Of a stretch of 64,000 bases of DNA, positions 16,886 to 23,751 are shown one piece after another. The translations under genes were made by a program, and so were the position numbers. The stretch lies in NCBI GenBank assembly GCA_052266715.1, contig JBQPRB010000004.1; one strand, given 5' to 3'. Source of the DNA: Jeotgalibaca sp052266715. Lineage in GTDB: Bacteria > Bacillota > Bacilli > Lactobacillales > Aerococcaceae. The notes below the pieces were generated by a model, which was given only the letters and a program-made list of their open reading frames with translations, was not told the origin of the DNA and did no database searches. Within the stretch, counting starts at the first letter, position 1, and each line of letters starts with the position of its first letter.

Positions 16886-16915
16886 AAAAAAAAAAGGCCA
16901 GATAACTGGCCTTTT
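16886..16915 (-). terminator. Partial terminator between pstS and pstC
   Basis: The stem AAAAGGCCAG / CTGGCCTTTT with a short loop is followed by ten T on the minus strand, right after the pstS stop. As no new promoter is obvious before pstC, it probably lets a fraction of transcripts through, giving more binding protein than permease. Confidence 0.85.
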
Positions 16916-16930
16916 CCATCGGTCAGAAGA

Positions 16931-17833
16931 TTATTGAACCTCTTCCCATTCAGTTAATTCACCAGTGAAAATTTGACGTACTTGTTCAAGTGTCAAACTT
17001 TCAACGCTATTGTTTTTATTTGCGATAACTGCAATACCATCAACTGCGATTGCTGTTGATTCTAATTCAGCTGCTTCTTCTTCTTTCAATTCACGAGAAG
17101 CCATACCAATGTCTGCAGTTCCGTCCATAGCCGCTGTCATCCCAGCCGAAGAACCGTTAGAAGTAATATCAATTTGAACGCCCTCGTTCAATTTAGAATA
17201 TTCCTCAGCAAGTACTTCCATTAATGGCGTTACCGAAGTAGAACCTACTACTGAAATTGTCCCCTCTTGTGATCCGTCACCTGCATAAGCTTCTGCGCCA
17301 GTTACGAATTCTACATAACCTTCACCGACTGCAATTTCTTGTCCCTCTGCTGAAAGGATGTAATCTATAAAGTCTTGAGCAACTGCATCAAGGTCGCCAC
17401 CCCAAGCAATATTGAAGTTACGAGAAATAGGGAATGAACCATCTTGAACAGTTTCATTTGTTGGTTCAACGCCATCAACCGGTACGCCTTTAACCGTATC
17501 GTTTAATGAACCTGAGGACACATAACCAATTGCGTTTGCATCTCCAGCTACTGTTGAAAGAACTCCCTCGGTACCGTTTTGAATAACAGCTTCGATATAA
17601 GTTTGATCAACTTCTTCTCCGTTTTCATCCTCAGCTAAAACGCCTGTAATTTCTGTAAACGCGCCTCTTGTTCCTGAACCATCTTCACGAGATACTACAA
17701 TAATTTCACCAGATGTTGCGGAACCTTCTGCTGATCCTGTTGCTTCTTCGTCTGTTGCTGCTGAGTCACACGCTGCTAAAAAACCTACAGCTCCTAAAGA
17801 CAATACTAACTTACTTAGGCTTTTCAATTGCAT
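16931..17833 (-). CDS. pstS: Phosphate-binding lipoprotein
   Basis: PstS captures phosphate outside the cell and delivers it to PstCA. The 300-residue precursor has a signal peptide ending in the lipobox LAAC (Cys22), followed by an acidic Ser/Ala/Glu-rich linker. The mature part starts at about 43 with IIVVSREDGSGTRGAF, whose Ser/Gly/Arg residues bind phosphate. A second binding region is VVGSTSVTPLMEVLAEEY. Pho-box-like repeats and a -10 lie upstream. Lgt encoded at 5.7 kb would lipidate it. Confidence 0.95.
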   Translation of the reverse strand: MQLKSLSKLVLSLGAVGFLAACDSAATDEEATGSAEGSATSGEIIVVSREDGSGTRGAFTEITGVLAEDENGEEVDQTYIEAVIQNGTEGVLSTVAGDANAIGYVSSGSLNDTVKGVPVDGVEPTNETVQDGSFPISRNFNIAWGGDLDAVAQDFIDYILSAEGQEIAVGEGYVEFVTGAEAYAGDGSQEGTISVVGSTSVTPLMEVLAEEYSKLNEGVQIDITSNGSSAGMTAAMDGTADIGMASRELKEEEAAELESTAIAVDGIAVIANKNNSVESLTLEQVRQIFTGELTEWEEVQ

Positions 17834-17882
17834 TATCGATTACCATCCTTTTTTAGTGTCTTGGGCTCATTGCCTTACTCTT

Positions 17883-17927
17883 ATTCTATTCTTCGAATGT
17901 AAATTTTCTGCATGGTTTAATGTAAAG
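17883..17927 (-). promoter_or_regulatory. pstS promoter with Pho-box-like repeats
   Basis: On the minus strand two TTTACAT units (within 17920-17927 and 17897-17904) precede a -10 TAGAAT (17883-17888), with no good -35. Activator boxes replacing the -35 is the pattern of PhoP/PhoB-type promoters. The units are 23 bp apart, about two helical turns. Confidence 0.6.
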
Positions 17928-17990
17928 ATTTTTTTAGGTATAAATTTAAATGCAATAAGAAAGATACCGTTTTCTTACGCTTTAAATTAA

Positions 17991-18026
17991 AAAACCCTGA
18001 GAAACCAGGGGGTTTTCAGGGCTTTT
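17991..18026. terminator. Terminator after phoR
   Basis: The stem CCCTGAAAACC / GGTTTCTCAGGG with an AGGG-type loop has T6 on the minus strand and T6 on the plus strand. It ends the phoP-phoR transcript. Confidence 0.88.
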
Positions 18027-18033
18027 TTGCGGA

Positions 18034-18070
18034 ATGTAAATTTTATGTAAATAATATGTAAATTACATGT
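18034..18070 (-). promoter_or_regulatory. 11-bp-phased Pho-box-like array
   Basis: ATGTAAAT occurs at 18034, 18045 and 18056, with a partial ATGTG at 18067, exactly 11 bp apart. The same unit occurs at the pstS promoter. The array lies between the phoR stop and its terminator, about 150 bp upstream of the pstS start of transcription. Direct repeats at 11-bp steps are the hallmark of PhoB/PhoP binding sites. Confidence 0.6.
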
Positions 18071-18085
18071 GTAGAAAGAAGTTTG

Positions 18086-19861
18086 TTACTTTATTGGGAG
18101 ATGAACTGTGAAGGTGGTTCCGATTCCCAGCGTGCTCTTGACACTAATCCTTCCATTCAAGTTTTGGACCAGATAGCGAACAATTGAAAGCCCCAATCCT
18201 GTTCCACCCGAATTTCGGCTACGTGCTTTATCCACTCGGTAAAATCTTTCAAATATGCGACCCATATCTTCTTCGGGTATACCAATTCCAGTATCCGCAA
18301 CATGTATAACCGCTTCTTTTTCTGTTTGCTCAATCATTACGGAAACTTTGCCACCGGTATCCGTATAGTTTACAGCGTTAATGATCAAGTTATTCAGCAC
18401 TTGCTCTAAGCGACTGCGGTCTGTTTGGAGCATAATGACATTTGGTTCCGAGGAATAAAAACGCAACTTGATTTTTTTCACATCGGCTTGAGGTTGAATC
18501 ACCCGGAAACAAGCGCGTACGACTTCTTCAAGATTGATTTCCTCCTGTTTCATTGGCACCTGTTTTTGCTCGACCCGAGAAAGCTCGAGAATATCATTAA
18601 CCAAAATCTCTAAACGTTTCGACTCCTTATAGATGATTTCCAAAAATTGTTTTGTCGTGACCGGATCCTCCATGGCACCATCCAGGAGCACTTCTGCAAA
18701 TCCTTTTAAGGCTGTAACAGGGGTTCTTAGTTCATGGGAAGCATTCGAAACAAAATCTGTCCGAACTTTTTCCAATCGGCGTATTTGCGTAATATCATAT
18801 AAAAGAACGATTATTTGTTGCCCCATGATGTTGGGAACAATCATGGTATTGACATCTAATATACGATCTTGAGGGTGATAAATATAGATTTCCTCATGTT
18901 TATTTTGGTGGTCTTGATAGGTTTGTTGAATAATTTGAACGAGACCATAACTTTTCGTCATTTCCAGGAAAGTGTGTCCCAATAAACGATCATCAATACC
19001 TAAAATTTCATGTGCAGCTGGGTTCATCATTTGAATTTGCTGTCTATGATCCAATAAGACTACACCGATCACTAACCTATCTACCAAAACTGTCAGCCGC
19101 TCATTCGACTGAATAATTTCCCGATTCTTGGATTCCAGATTTTCGGCCAGCTGATTAACGGTATCGCCTAGTTCTGCAACTTCCGGGTAGTCGATACCTA
19201 TGTAATGATTGGAATAATCACCATCTGAAATACCTTCAATGACGTTAGAGATTCCTTTTAATGGTTTCGATATCCGATTCGATAAGTAGTAAGCAATAAA
19301 TCCCGCCATCAAGATAGCGACAAAGCTAAACACGAAAACGGATCGAATGAGCGCATTTTTCAGTCCATCCAAATCGCGCAATTCATGTGTTAAACGTAAA
19401 ATACCTACTTGTTCCTCATTACCATTAAATAATGGAACTGCCACTCGGAATTCGCTGTTGCCTGCTGTGTTCTTAACAATACCGCTGGTACCACGATCAG
19501 CGCCTTCGATAACACGACGGATTTCCCTTGTATTAGCTTGATTTTCAACAGAAGAGTAATAGGCATTAGAAGAGTAAATTAATTTACCCGAATTGTTGAT
19601 AAAAGCTATGTCGTCCTCTTCTTCTAAAAAAAACTGCAAGGAATCCAGATGTGTAACAGCCGTTTGGACATTCTTGGCCTCGCTTAAAAACCCGCGCTCC
19701 ATTATTTCCGCTAAGGTTTCGCCATGCCGCACGACTTCCGCTGTCATTGTTTCACTAGTGACTCTATACACCAATTGATTGGTATAAAAAACTACTCCCA
19801 TTGACAGGAGTAGAAAGAGTCCAATGAAGATGGCCATAAATTGATTTGTAAATTTGCGCAT
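18086..19861 (-). CDS. phoR: Phosphate-sensing histidine kinase PhoR
   Basis: The 591-residue membrane kinase has a transmembrane helix at 9-27, an extracellular sensor region at about 30-168 and a second helix at 170-193. Then come HAMP (about 195-245), PAS (about 250-360), HisKA with the phospho-acceptor H376 in SHELRTP, and an ATPase domain with DTGIGIPEEDMGRIF and GGTGLGLSI. It would phosphorylate PhoP when phosphate is low, modulated by PhoU and PstB. Its ATG overlaps the phoP stop (TAATG). Adjacency to pst genes supports the call over WalK, which has the same layout. Confidence 0.93.
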   Translation of the reverse strand: MRKFTNQFMAIFIGLFLLLSMGVVFYTNQLVYRVTSETMTAEVVRHGETLAEIMERGFLSEAKNVQTAVTHLDSLQFFLEEEDDIAFINNSGKLIYSSNAYYSSVENQANTREIRRVIEGADRGTSGIVKNTAGNSEFRVAVPLFNGNEEQVGILRLTHELRDLDGLKNALIRSVFVFSFVAILMAGFIAYYLSNRISKPLKGISNVIEGISDGDYSNHYIGIDYPEVAELGDTVNQLAENLESKNREIIQSNERLTVLVDRLVIGVVLLDHRQQIQMMNPAAHEILGIDDRLLGHTFLEMTKSYGLVQIIQQTYQDHQNKHEEIYIYHPQDRILDVNTMIVPNIMGQQIIVLLYDITQIRRLEKVRTDFVSNASHELRTPVTALKGFAEVLLDGAMEDPVTTKQFLEIIYKESKRLEILVNDILELSRVEQKQVPMKQEEINLEEVVRACFRVIQPQADVKKIKLRFYSSEPNVIMLQTDRSRLEQVLNNLIINAVNYTDTGGKVSVMIEQTEKEAVIHVADTGIGIPEEDMGRIFERFYRVDKARSRNSGGTGLGLSIVRYLVQNLNGRISVKSTLGIGTTFTVHLPIK

Positions 19862-20601
19862 TATTTTGATTCCTCAAATTTGTAGCCAAAGCCTCTTACC
19901 GTTTTTATATATTGTGGTTTTTTGGTATCTTCTTCAATTTTTTCGCGTAAATGACTGATATGGACATCCACAATCCGTGTTTCACCTGCATAATCAAAGT
20001 TCCAAATGGCATTCAATAACTGTTCACGACTTAAAATACGGTTCGCTCTTTTTGCCATGTAAAGCAAGAGTTCAAATTCTTTTGGAGTGATGTCAATCAC
20101 TTCACCTCTAACTTGAACTTCATATAAGTCTGGAAAAATAATGATTTCGCCTATTTCCACTTTTTCTTCTTTTATTACTTCATTTTCTAAAGCGACTTGC
20201 TCTGCCGTTTCATCTGAAGAATCACTATTTTGAAGATTTCCCGTGCGGCGTAAGATGGCTTTCATCCGAGCCAAAACTTCACGTGGGCTGAATGGTTTTG
20301 TCATGTAATCATCCGCGCCCAACTCCAGACCAATAATTTTTTCCAACTCGTCATTTTTAGCGGTGAGCATTAATATCGGTGTTTTGATTTTTTCTTGGCG
20401 CAGTCGTTTACAAATATCCATGCCATCCATCGAAGGCAACATCAAGTCGAGAATAATGAAGTCAAAAGATTGGCTCATCGCCAAATCATAGCCTTCCTTG
20501 CCGTCATGAGCTGTAATGACTTCATAACCATTTTTTTCTAGGTTATAAGACAGCAAAATAACAATGGATTCCTCATCATCCACAACTAAAACTTTTTTCA
20601 T
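19861..20601 (-). CDS. phoP: Phosphate response regulator PhoP (OmpR family)
   Basis: The 246-residue regulator has a receiver domain (phospho-acceptor D52, DLMLPSMDG) and an OmpR-type winged helix (about 150-245, ending HISHLREKIEEDTKKPQYIKTVRGFGYKFE). A linker of about 25 residues rich in acidic residues (NSDSSDETAEQVALENEVIKEE, about 124-145) is longer than usual. It is expected to bind the ATGTAAAT repeats near pstS. It is the first gene of a two-gene operon with phoR and has an AGGAGGACGAG ribosome binding site. Confidence 0.94.
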   Translation of the reverse strand: MKKVLVVDDEESIVILLSYNLEKNGYEVITAHDGKEGYDLAMSQSFDFIILDLMLPSMDGMDICKRLRQEKIKTPILMLTAKNDELEKIIGLELGADDYMTKPFSPREVLARMKAILRRTGNLQNSDSSDETAEQVALENEVIKEEKVEIGEIIIFPDLYEVQVRGEVIDITPKEFELLLYMAKRANRILSREQLLNAIWNFDYAGETRIVDVHISHLREKIEEDTKKPQYIKTVRGFGYKFEESK

Positions 20602-20651
20602 CTCGTCCTCCTGAAATCATTCTAATATATCCTTCTCATTCTCATTCTATC

Positions 20652-20680
20652 ATTATGAAGGATAATTGAAAAGTTAACAA
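20652..20680 (-). promoter_or_regulatory. phoP-phoR promoter
   Basis: The minus strand reads -35 TTGTTA (20675-20680), 17-bp spacer, -10 CATAAT (20652-20657), about 50 bp before phoP. The -35 overlaps the T-tract of the ftsX terminator. Confidence 0.6.
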
Positions 20681-20713
20681 AAAATCGACATTGCTGTCGA
20701 AAGCAATGCCGAT
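20679..20713 (-). terminator. Intrinsic terminator of ftsE-ftsX
   Basis: The stem CGGCATTGC / GCAATGTCG with an eight-base loop is followed by ATTTTTT on the minus strand. Confidence 0.88.
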
Positions 20714-20726
20714 TGTATATAAAACA

Positions 20727-21614
20727 TTATACTTTTAAGAAACGTGTCATGGAAAGTACTGATCCGATTGAGCCTAACAGCACCCCGACACCCACTAAAC
20801 CTAAACCAAGGTAATAGATAAATGGTGCCGGTGATAACAAACCGAAATTCGAGCCGATTAAGTATTGGGTTCCCAGATCATACAAGAATCGGTATACAAA
20901 AATCAGAATGCCTGTTGGGATTAAAGCCCCAACCAATCCGATTACTGCTCCTTCAATCAAGAATGGCCAACGAATATAGCTGTTCTTGGCTCCCACCAGT
21001 CGCATAATTTCAATTTCCGTACTACGCGAGAAAATGGTAATCCGGATTGTATTTGAAATCAAGAAAACTGCAATCAGCAACAGACCGATAATGATAACCA
21101 AGCCAATAGTCCGCATCGTCGCAATTGTATCAAATAGTTTTTCTGCCGTTGTTCCACCGTATTCGACTTTTGAAACATACTCCAGTTTTTCAGCAGCTGC
21201 TGCTACTTCACCTGTTTGTTCCGGCACTTTCGTGCTCAAAATATATACATCATGCAAAGGATTGTCATCCCCGCCGAACAAATTAAATTCTTCGCCGTAG
21301 CTACCAATTAATTTATTCAATTCTTCATCGCGCGTTGAATACGTTAATGTTTCAACATTCGGGATTTGTTCTAGTTGTTCTTTTAAAGTTTCTTTATTTT
21401 CCTCTTCTGCCGCCAAGTCAATAAACACACGCACGCTTACATCGTTCTCGACATCACTTGCGAGTTTATTTACGTTAAAGAGGATTGCTATAAATGAACC
21501 CACTAAGATTAATGTCATTGCAACAGCACTTATTGCTGCCACAGACATCCACCCATTCCGAAAAAGACTCTTGAATGCATCGCGAATGTGACGTCCCATG
21601 GTTCTAAATTTCAT
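20727..21614 (-). CDS. ftsX: Cell-division ABC transporter permease FtsX
   Basis: FtsX pairs with FtsE to activate peptidoglycan hydrolases at the division site or side wall. The protein has one N-terminal membrane helix after RNGWMSVAAISAVAM, an extracellular domain of about 110 residues, and three C-terminal membrane helices. The region GLVIIIGLLLIAVFLISNTIRI is characteristic. The second ATG (21614) is preferred because GGAG lies nine bases before it. The first, at 21620, is only three bases from it. The start lies within the end of ftsE, so the pair is translationally coupled. Confidence 0.94.
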   Translation of the reverse strand: MKFRTMGRHIRDAFKSLFRNGWMSVAAISAVAMTLILVGSFIAILFNVNKLASDVENDVSVRVFIDLAAEEENKETLKEQLEQIPNVETLTYSTRDEELNKLIGSYGEEFNLFGGDDNPLHDVYILSTKVPEQTGEVAAAAEKLEYVSKVEYGGTTAEKLFDTIATMRTIGLVIIIGLLLIAVFLISNTIRITIFSRSTEIEIMRLVGAKNSYIRWPFLIEGAVIGLVGALIPTGILIFVYRFLYDLGTQYLIGSNFGLLSPAPFIYYLGLGLVGVGVLLGSIGSVLSMTRFLKV

Positions 21615-22290
21615 AGCCATACTCTCCTTCTAATTGATCTCTTACAATGCGGCCATTTTCAACCGCCAACACACGGTGCTTAATATCATTAACGATTTGG
21701 CTATTATGTGTCGCCATCAAGATGGTCGTACCTTGTGAATTGATCTCATCCAATATATTCATGATTTCCAAAGATGTGTCAGGATCCAAGTTACCTGTCG
21801 GTTCATCGGCAATCAAAATTCCTGGCATATTAACAATAGCCCGTGCAATTGCAATCCGTTGTTGTTCCCCACCGGATAATTCCGTCGGGAACATACGCGC
21901 TTTATGTTTTAACTTCACAAGATCCAAAACCTCGAAGACGCGCTTTTCAATTTGTTTTGGTGTTTTCTCTACAACTTCCATTGCATAGGCAATGTTCTCA
22001 AAAACTGTCAAGCGTGGTAATAATTTAAAATCCTGGAAAACAACGCCAACATAACGGCGTAGCATTGGAACATCACGTTCTTTTATTTTCATTAAATCAA
22101 ATTTACCGATTTTAATAGAGCCACTTGTAGCTTTTTCTTCACGGTAAAGCATTTTAATAAAAGTAGATTTCCCTGCCCCACTTGGTCCAACTATATATAC
22201 GAATTCGCCTTGATCAATTTTCACGCTAAGATCATTTACTGCCGTTACGCCATTTTTGTAAACTTTTGAGACATTTACCATCTCAATCAT
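21604..22290 (-). CDS. ftsE: Cell-division ATP-binding protein FtsE
   Basis: The 228-residue ABC ATPase drives FtsX. It has Walker A GPSGAGKST (35-43), the signature ELSGGEQQR and Walker B ILIADEPTGNLD. The sequence MIEMVNVSKVYKNGVTAVNDLS and the pairing with ftsX exclude other LolD/MacB-like ATPases. The gene order prfB-ftsE-ftsX is typical of Firmicutes. The leader before it contains an intrinsic terminator (22331-22363). Confidence 0.96.
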   Translation of the reverse strand: MIEMVNVSKVYKNGVTAVNDLSVKIDQGEFVYIVGPSGAGKSTFIKMLYREEKATSGSIKIGKFDLMKIKERDVPMLRRYVGVVFQDFKLLPRLTVFENIAYAMEVVEKTPKQIEKRVFEVLDLVKLKHKARMFPTELSGGEQQRIAIARAIVNMPGILIADEPTGNLDPDTSLEIMNILDEINSQGTTILMATHNSQIVNDIKHRVLAVENGRIVRDQLEGEYGYEI

Positions 22291-22330
22291 GTAATCACCT
22301 ATCTTTTTATTTTTGGCTGAACAATATTCC

Positions 22331-22410
22331 TAAAAAAAATCCCCAAACAAGATGTTTGCGGGAATTAAACAGTGGTTGACTTTATCTCTTCGGTACGCCA
22401 AATCATTATA
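22331..22410 (-). promoter_or_regulatory. ftsEX promoter and leader with internal terminator
   Basis: An extended -10, TGC-TATAAT (22405-22410), lies on the minus strand after the prfB end. About 35 nt into the leader a hairpin CCCGCAAACA / TGTTTGGGG (22341-22362) is followed by eight T, before the ftsE start at 22290. The -35 is weak. The arrangement could attenuate ftsEX transcription, or the hairpin may end a transcript that starts elsewhere. Confidence 0.55.
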
Positions 22411-22505
22411 GCACGTTCGCTCATTATTGCTGTTTTAGTTTGGTTACATTTATATTTCAAAATATGACAGTTTTTTGAAGCGGATTCTTGAAAATTAATA
22501 TTGAA

Positions 22506-22535
22506 GGCAGACCAGAATATGAATTCCCGTCTGCC
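22506..22535 (-). terminator. Weak terminator after prfB
   Basis: The stem GGCAGAC / GTCTGCC with an inner GAATTC / GAATAT-type match lies 12 bp after the prfB stop. The U-tract is poor (TTCAATATT), so it may only stabilise the 3' end. Confidence 0.5.
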
Positions 22536-22547
22536 TGTCCCAGTATC

Positions 22548-23664
22548 TTATTGTTCGTCGTTTGTAATGTTCATCTTCAAGAATGCATCAATAAATGGAT
22601 CTAAATCGCCATCCATCACTCCTTGTACATTGCCGGTTTCATGATTGGTACGGTGGTCTTTGACCATTGAATACGGGTGGAAAACATAGGAACGTATTTG
22701 AGAACCCCAACCGATTTCTTTTTGTTCGCCCCGAATCGCTGCCAATTCTTTTTCCCGCTCTTCTTCTTGTAACTGGAATAACTTAGCTTTCAGCATTCCC
22801 ATTGCTGTATCGCGGTTTTGGAATTGGGAACGTTGCGCCTGGCTTTGAACGGCGATACCTGTTGGGATATGCGTAATCCGAATGGCAGACGAGGTTTTGT
22901 TAATATGTTGCCCCCCAGCCCCACTTGCCCGGTAAGTATCTACCCGAATGTCATCTGGGTTTACTTCAATCTCTGCATTATCGGCTGCAATTTCCGGCAT
23001 GACATCGATTGAACAAAACGACGTATGTCTTCTTCCTGCTGAATCGAACGGTGAGATACGAACCAATCGGTGAACACCCCGTTCAGATCTTAAATACCCA
23101 TAAGCATTCAGACCTTTTATAAGAAGCGTCACACTCTTAATACCTGCTTCATCACCCGCTTGATAATCCAGCGTCTCAACTGTAAAGCCTTTTTTCTCCG
23201 CCCAACGGGTAAACATGCGGTATAACATGCTTCCCCAATCTTGGGATTCAGTTCCACCAGCTCCCGGGTGTATTTCCAGGATGGCGTTGTTTTTATCGTG
23301 CGGTCCATTCAATAACATCGTTAGCTCGTAACTATTTAAAGCTTCTTCGTATTCTTCGACTCTTTCTTCCAGTTCCTCTTCAAAACCGGATTCAGGGTCT
23401 TCTTTTACCATTTCATACATGACTTGCAGATCTTCCTGCAAAGCCGCCAATTTTTTGAATGTTTCATAAACAGACTTTAGTTGATTGGAAGCATTAATGA
23501 CGTCTTGAGCTGCGTTGGAATCATCCCAAAAACTTGGATCCAGCATTTGGTCTTCATATTCTGCAATATCTGCTTCGAGTGCCTCTAAGTCAAAGAGACC
23601 TCCCAAAGCTTTGGATTTTCTCTTCTGATGTTTCCAGGAATGCTTTTACTTCACTTAATTCCAT
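22548..23664 (-). CDS. prfB: Peptide chain release factor 2 with programmed +1 frameshift
   Basis: RF2 releases peptides at UGA and UAA stops. The gene is read from ATG 23664 for 24 codons (MELSEV...FGRSL) to CTT at 23593, then meets an in-frame TGA (23592-23590). A +1 slip at CTT-TGA-C continues into the main frame with DLEALEAD, giving 371 residues. The internal Shine-Dalgarno GGGAGG lies three bases before the CTT. The main frame holds SPF (in RISPFDSAGRR) for stop recognition and GAGGQHINK for peptide release. The coding sequence is the complement of 22548..23591 joined to 23593..23664. It lies 87 bp after secA, the usual order. Confidence 0.96.
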
Positions 23665-23692
23665 GGTATTCCTCCTATTTTTTATTCAACAA

Positions 23693-23721
23693 GAAGGGCT
23701 AGAAATCATTTTCCAGCCCTT
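23693..23721 (-). terminator. Hairpin between secA and prfB
   Basis: The stem GAAGGGCT.GAAA / TTTC.AGCCCTTC is strong, but only TTGTTG follows. It could be a partial terminator or a 3'-end stabiliser. Confidence 0.55.
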
Positions 23722-23751
23722 CCACATTTTATAAGCCTTCATCGGATGCTT

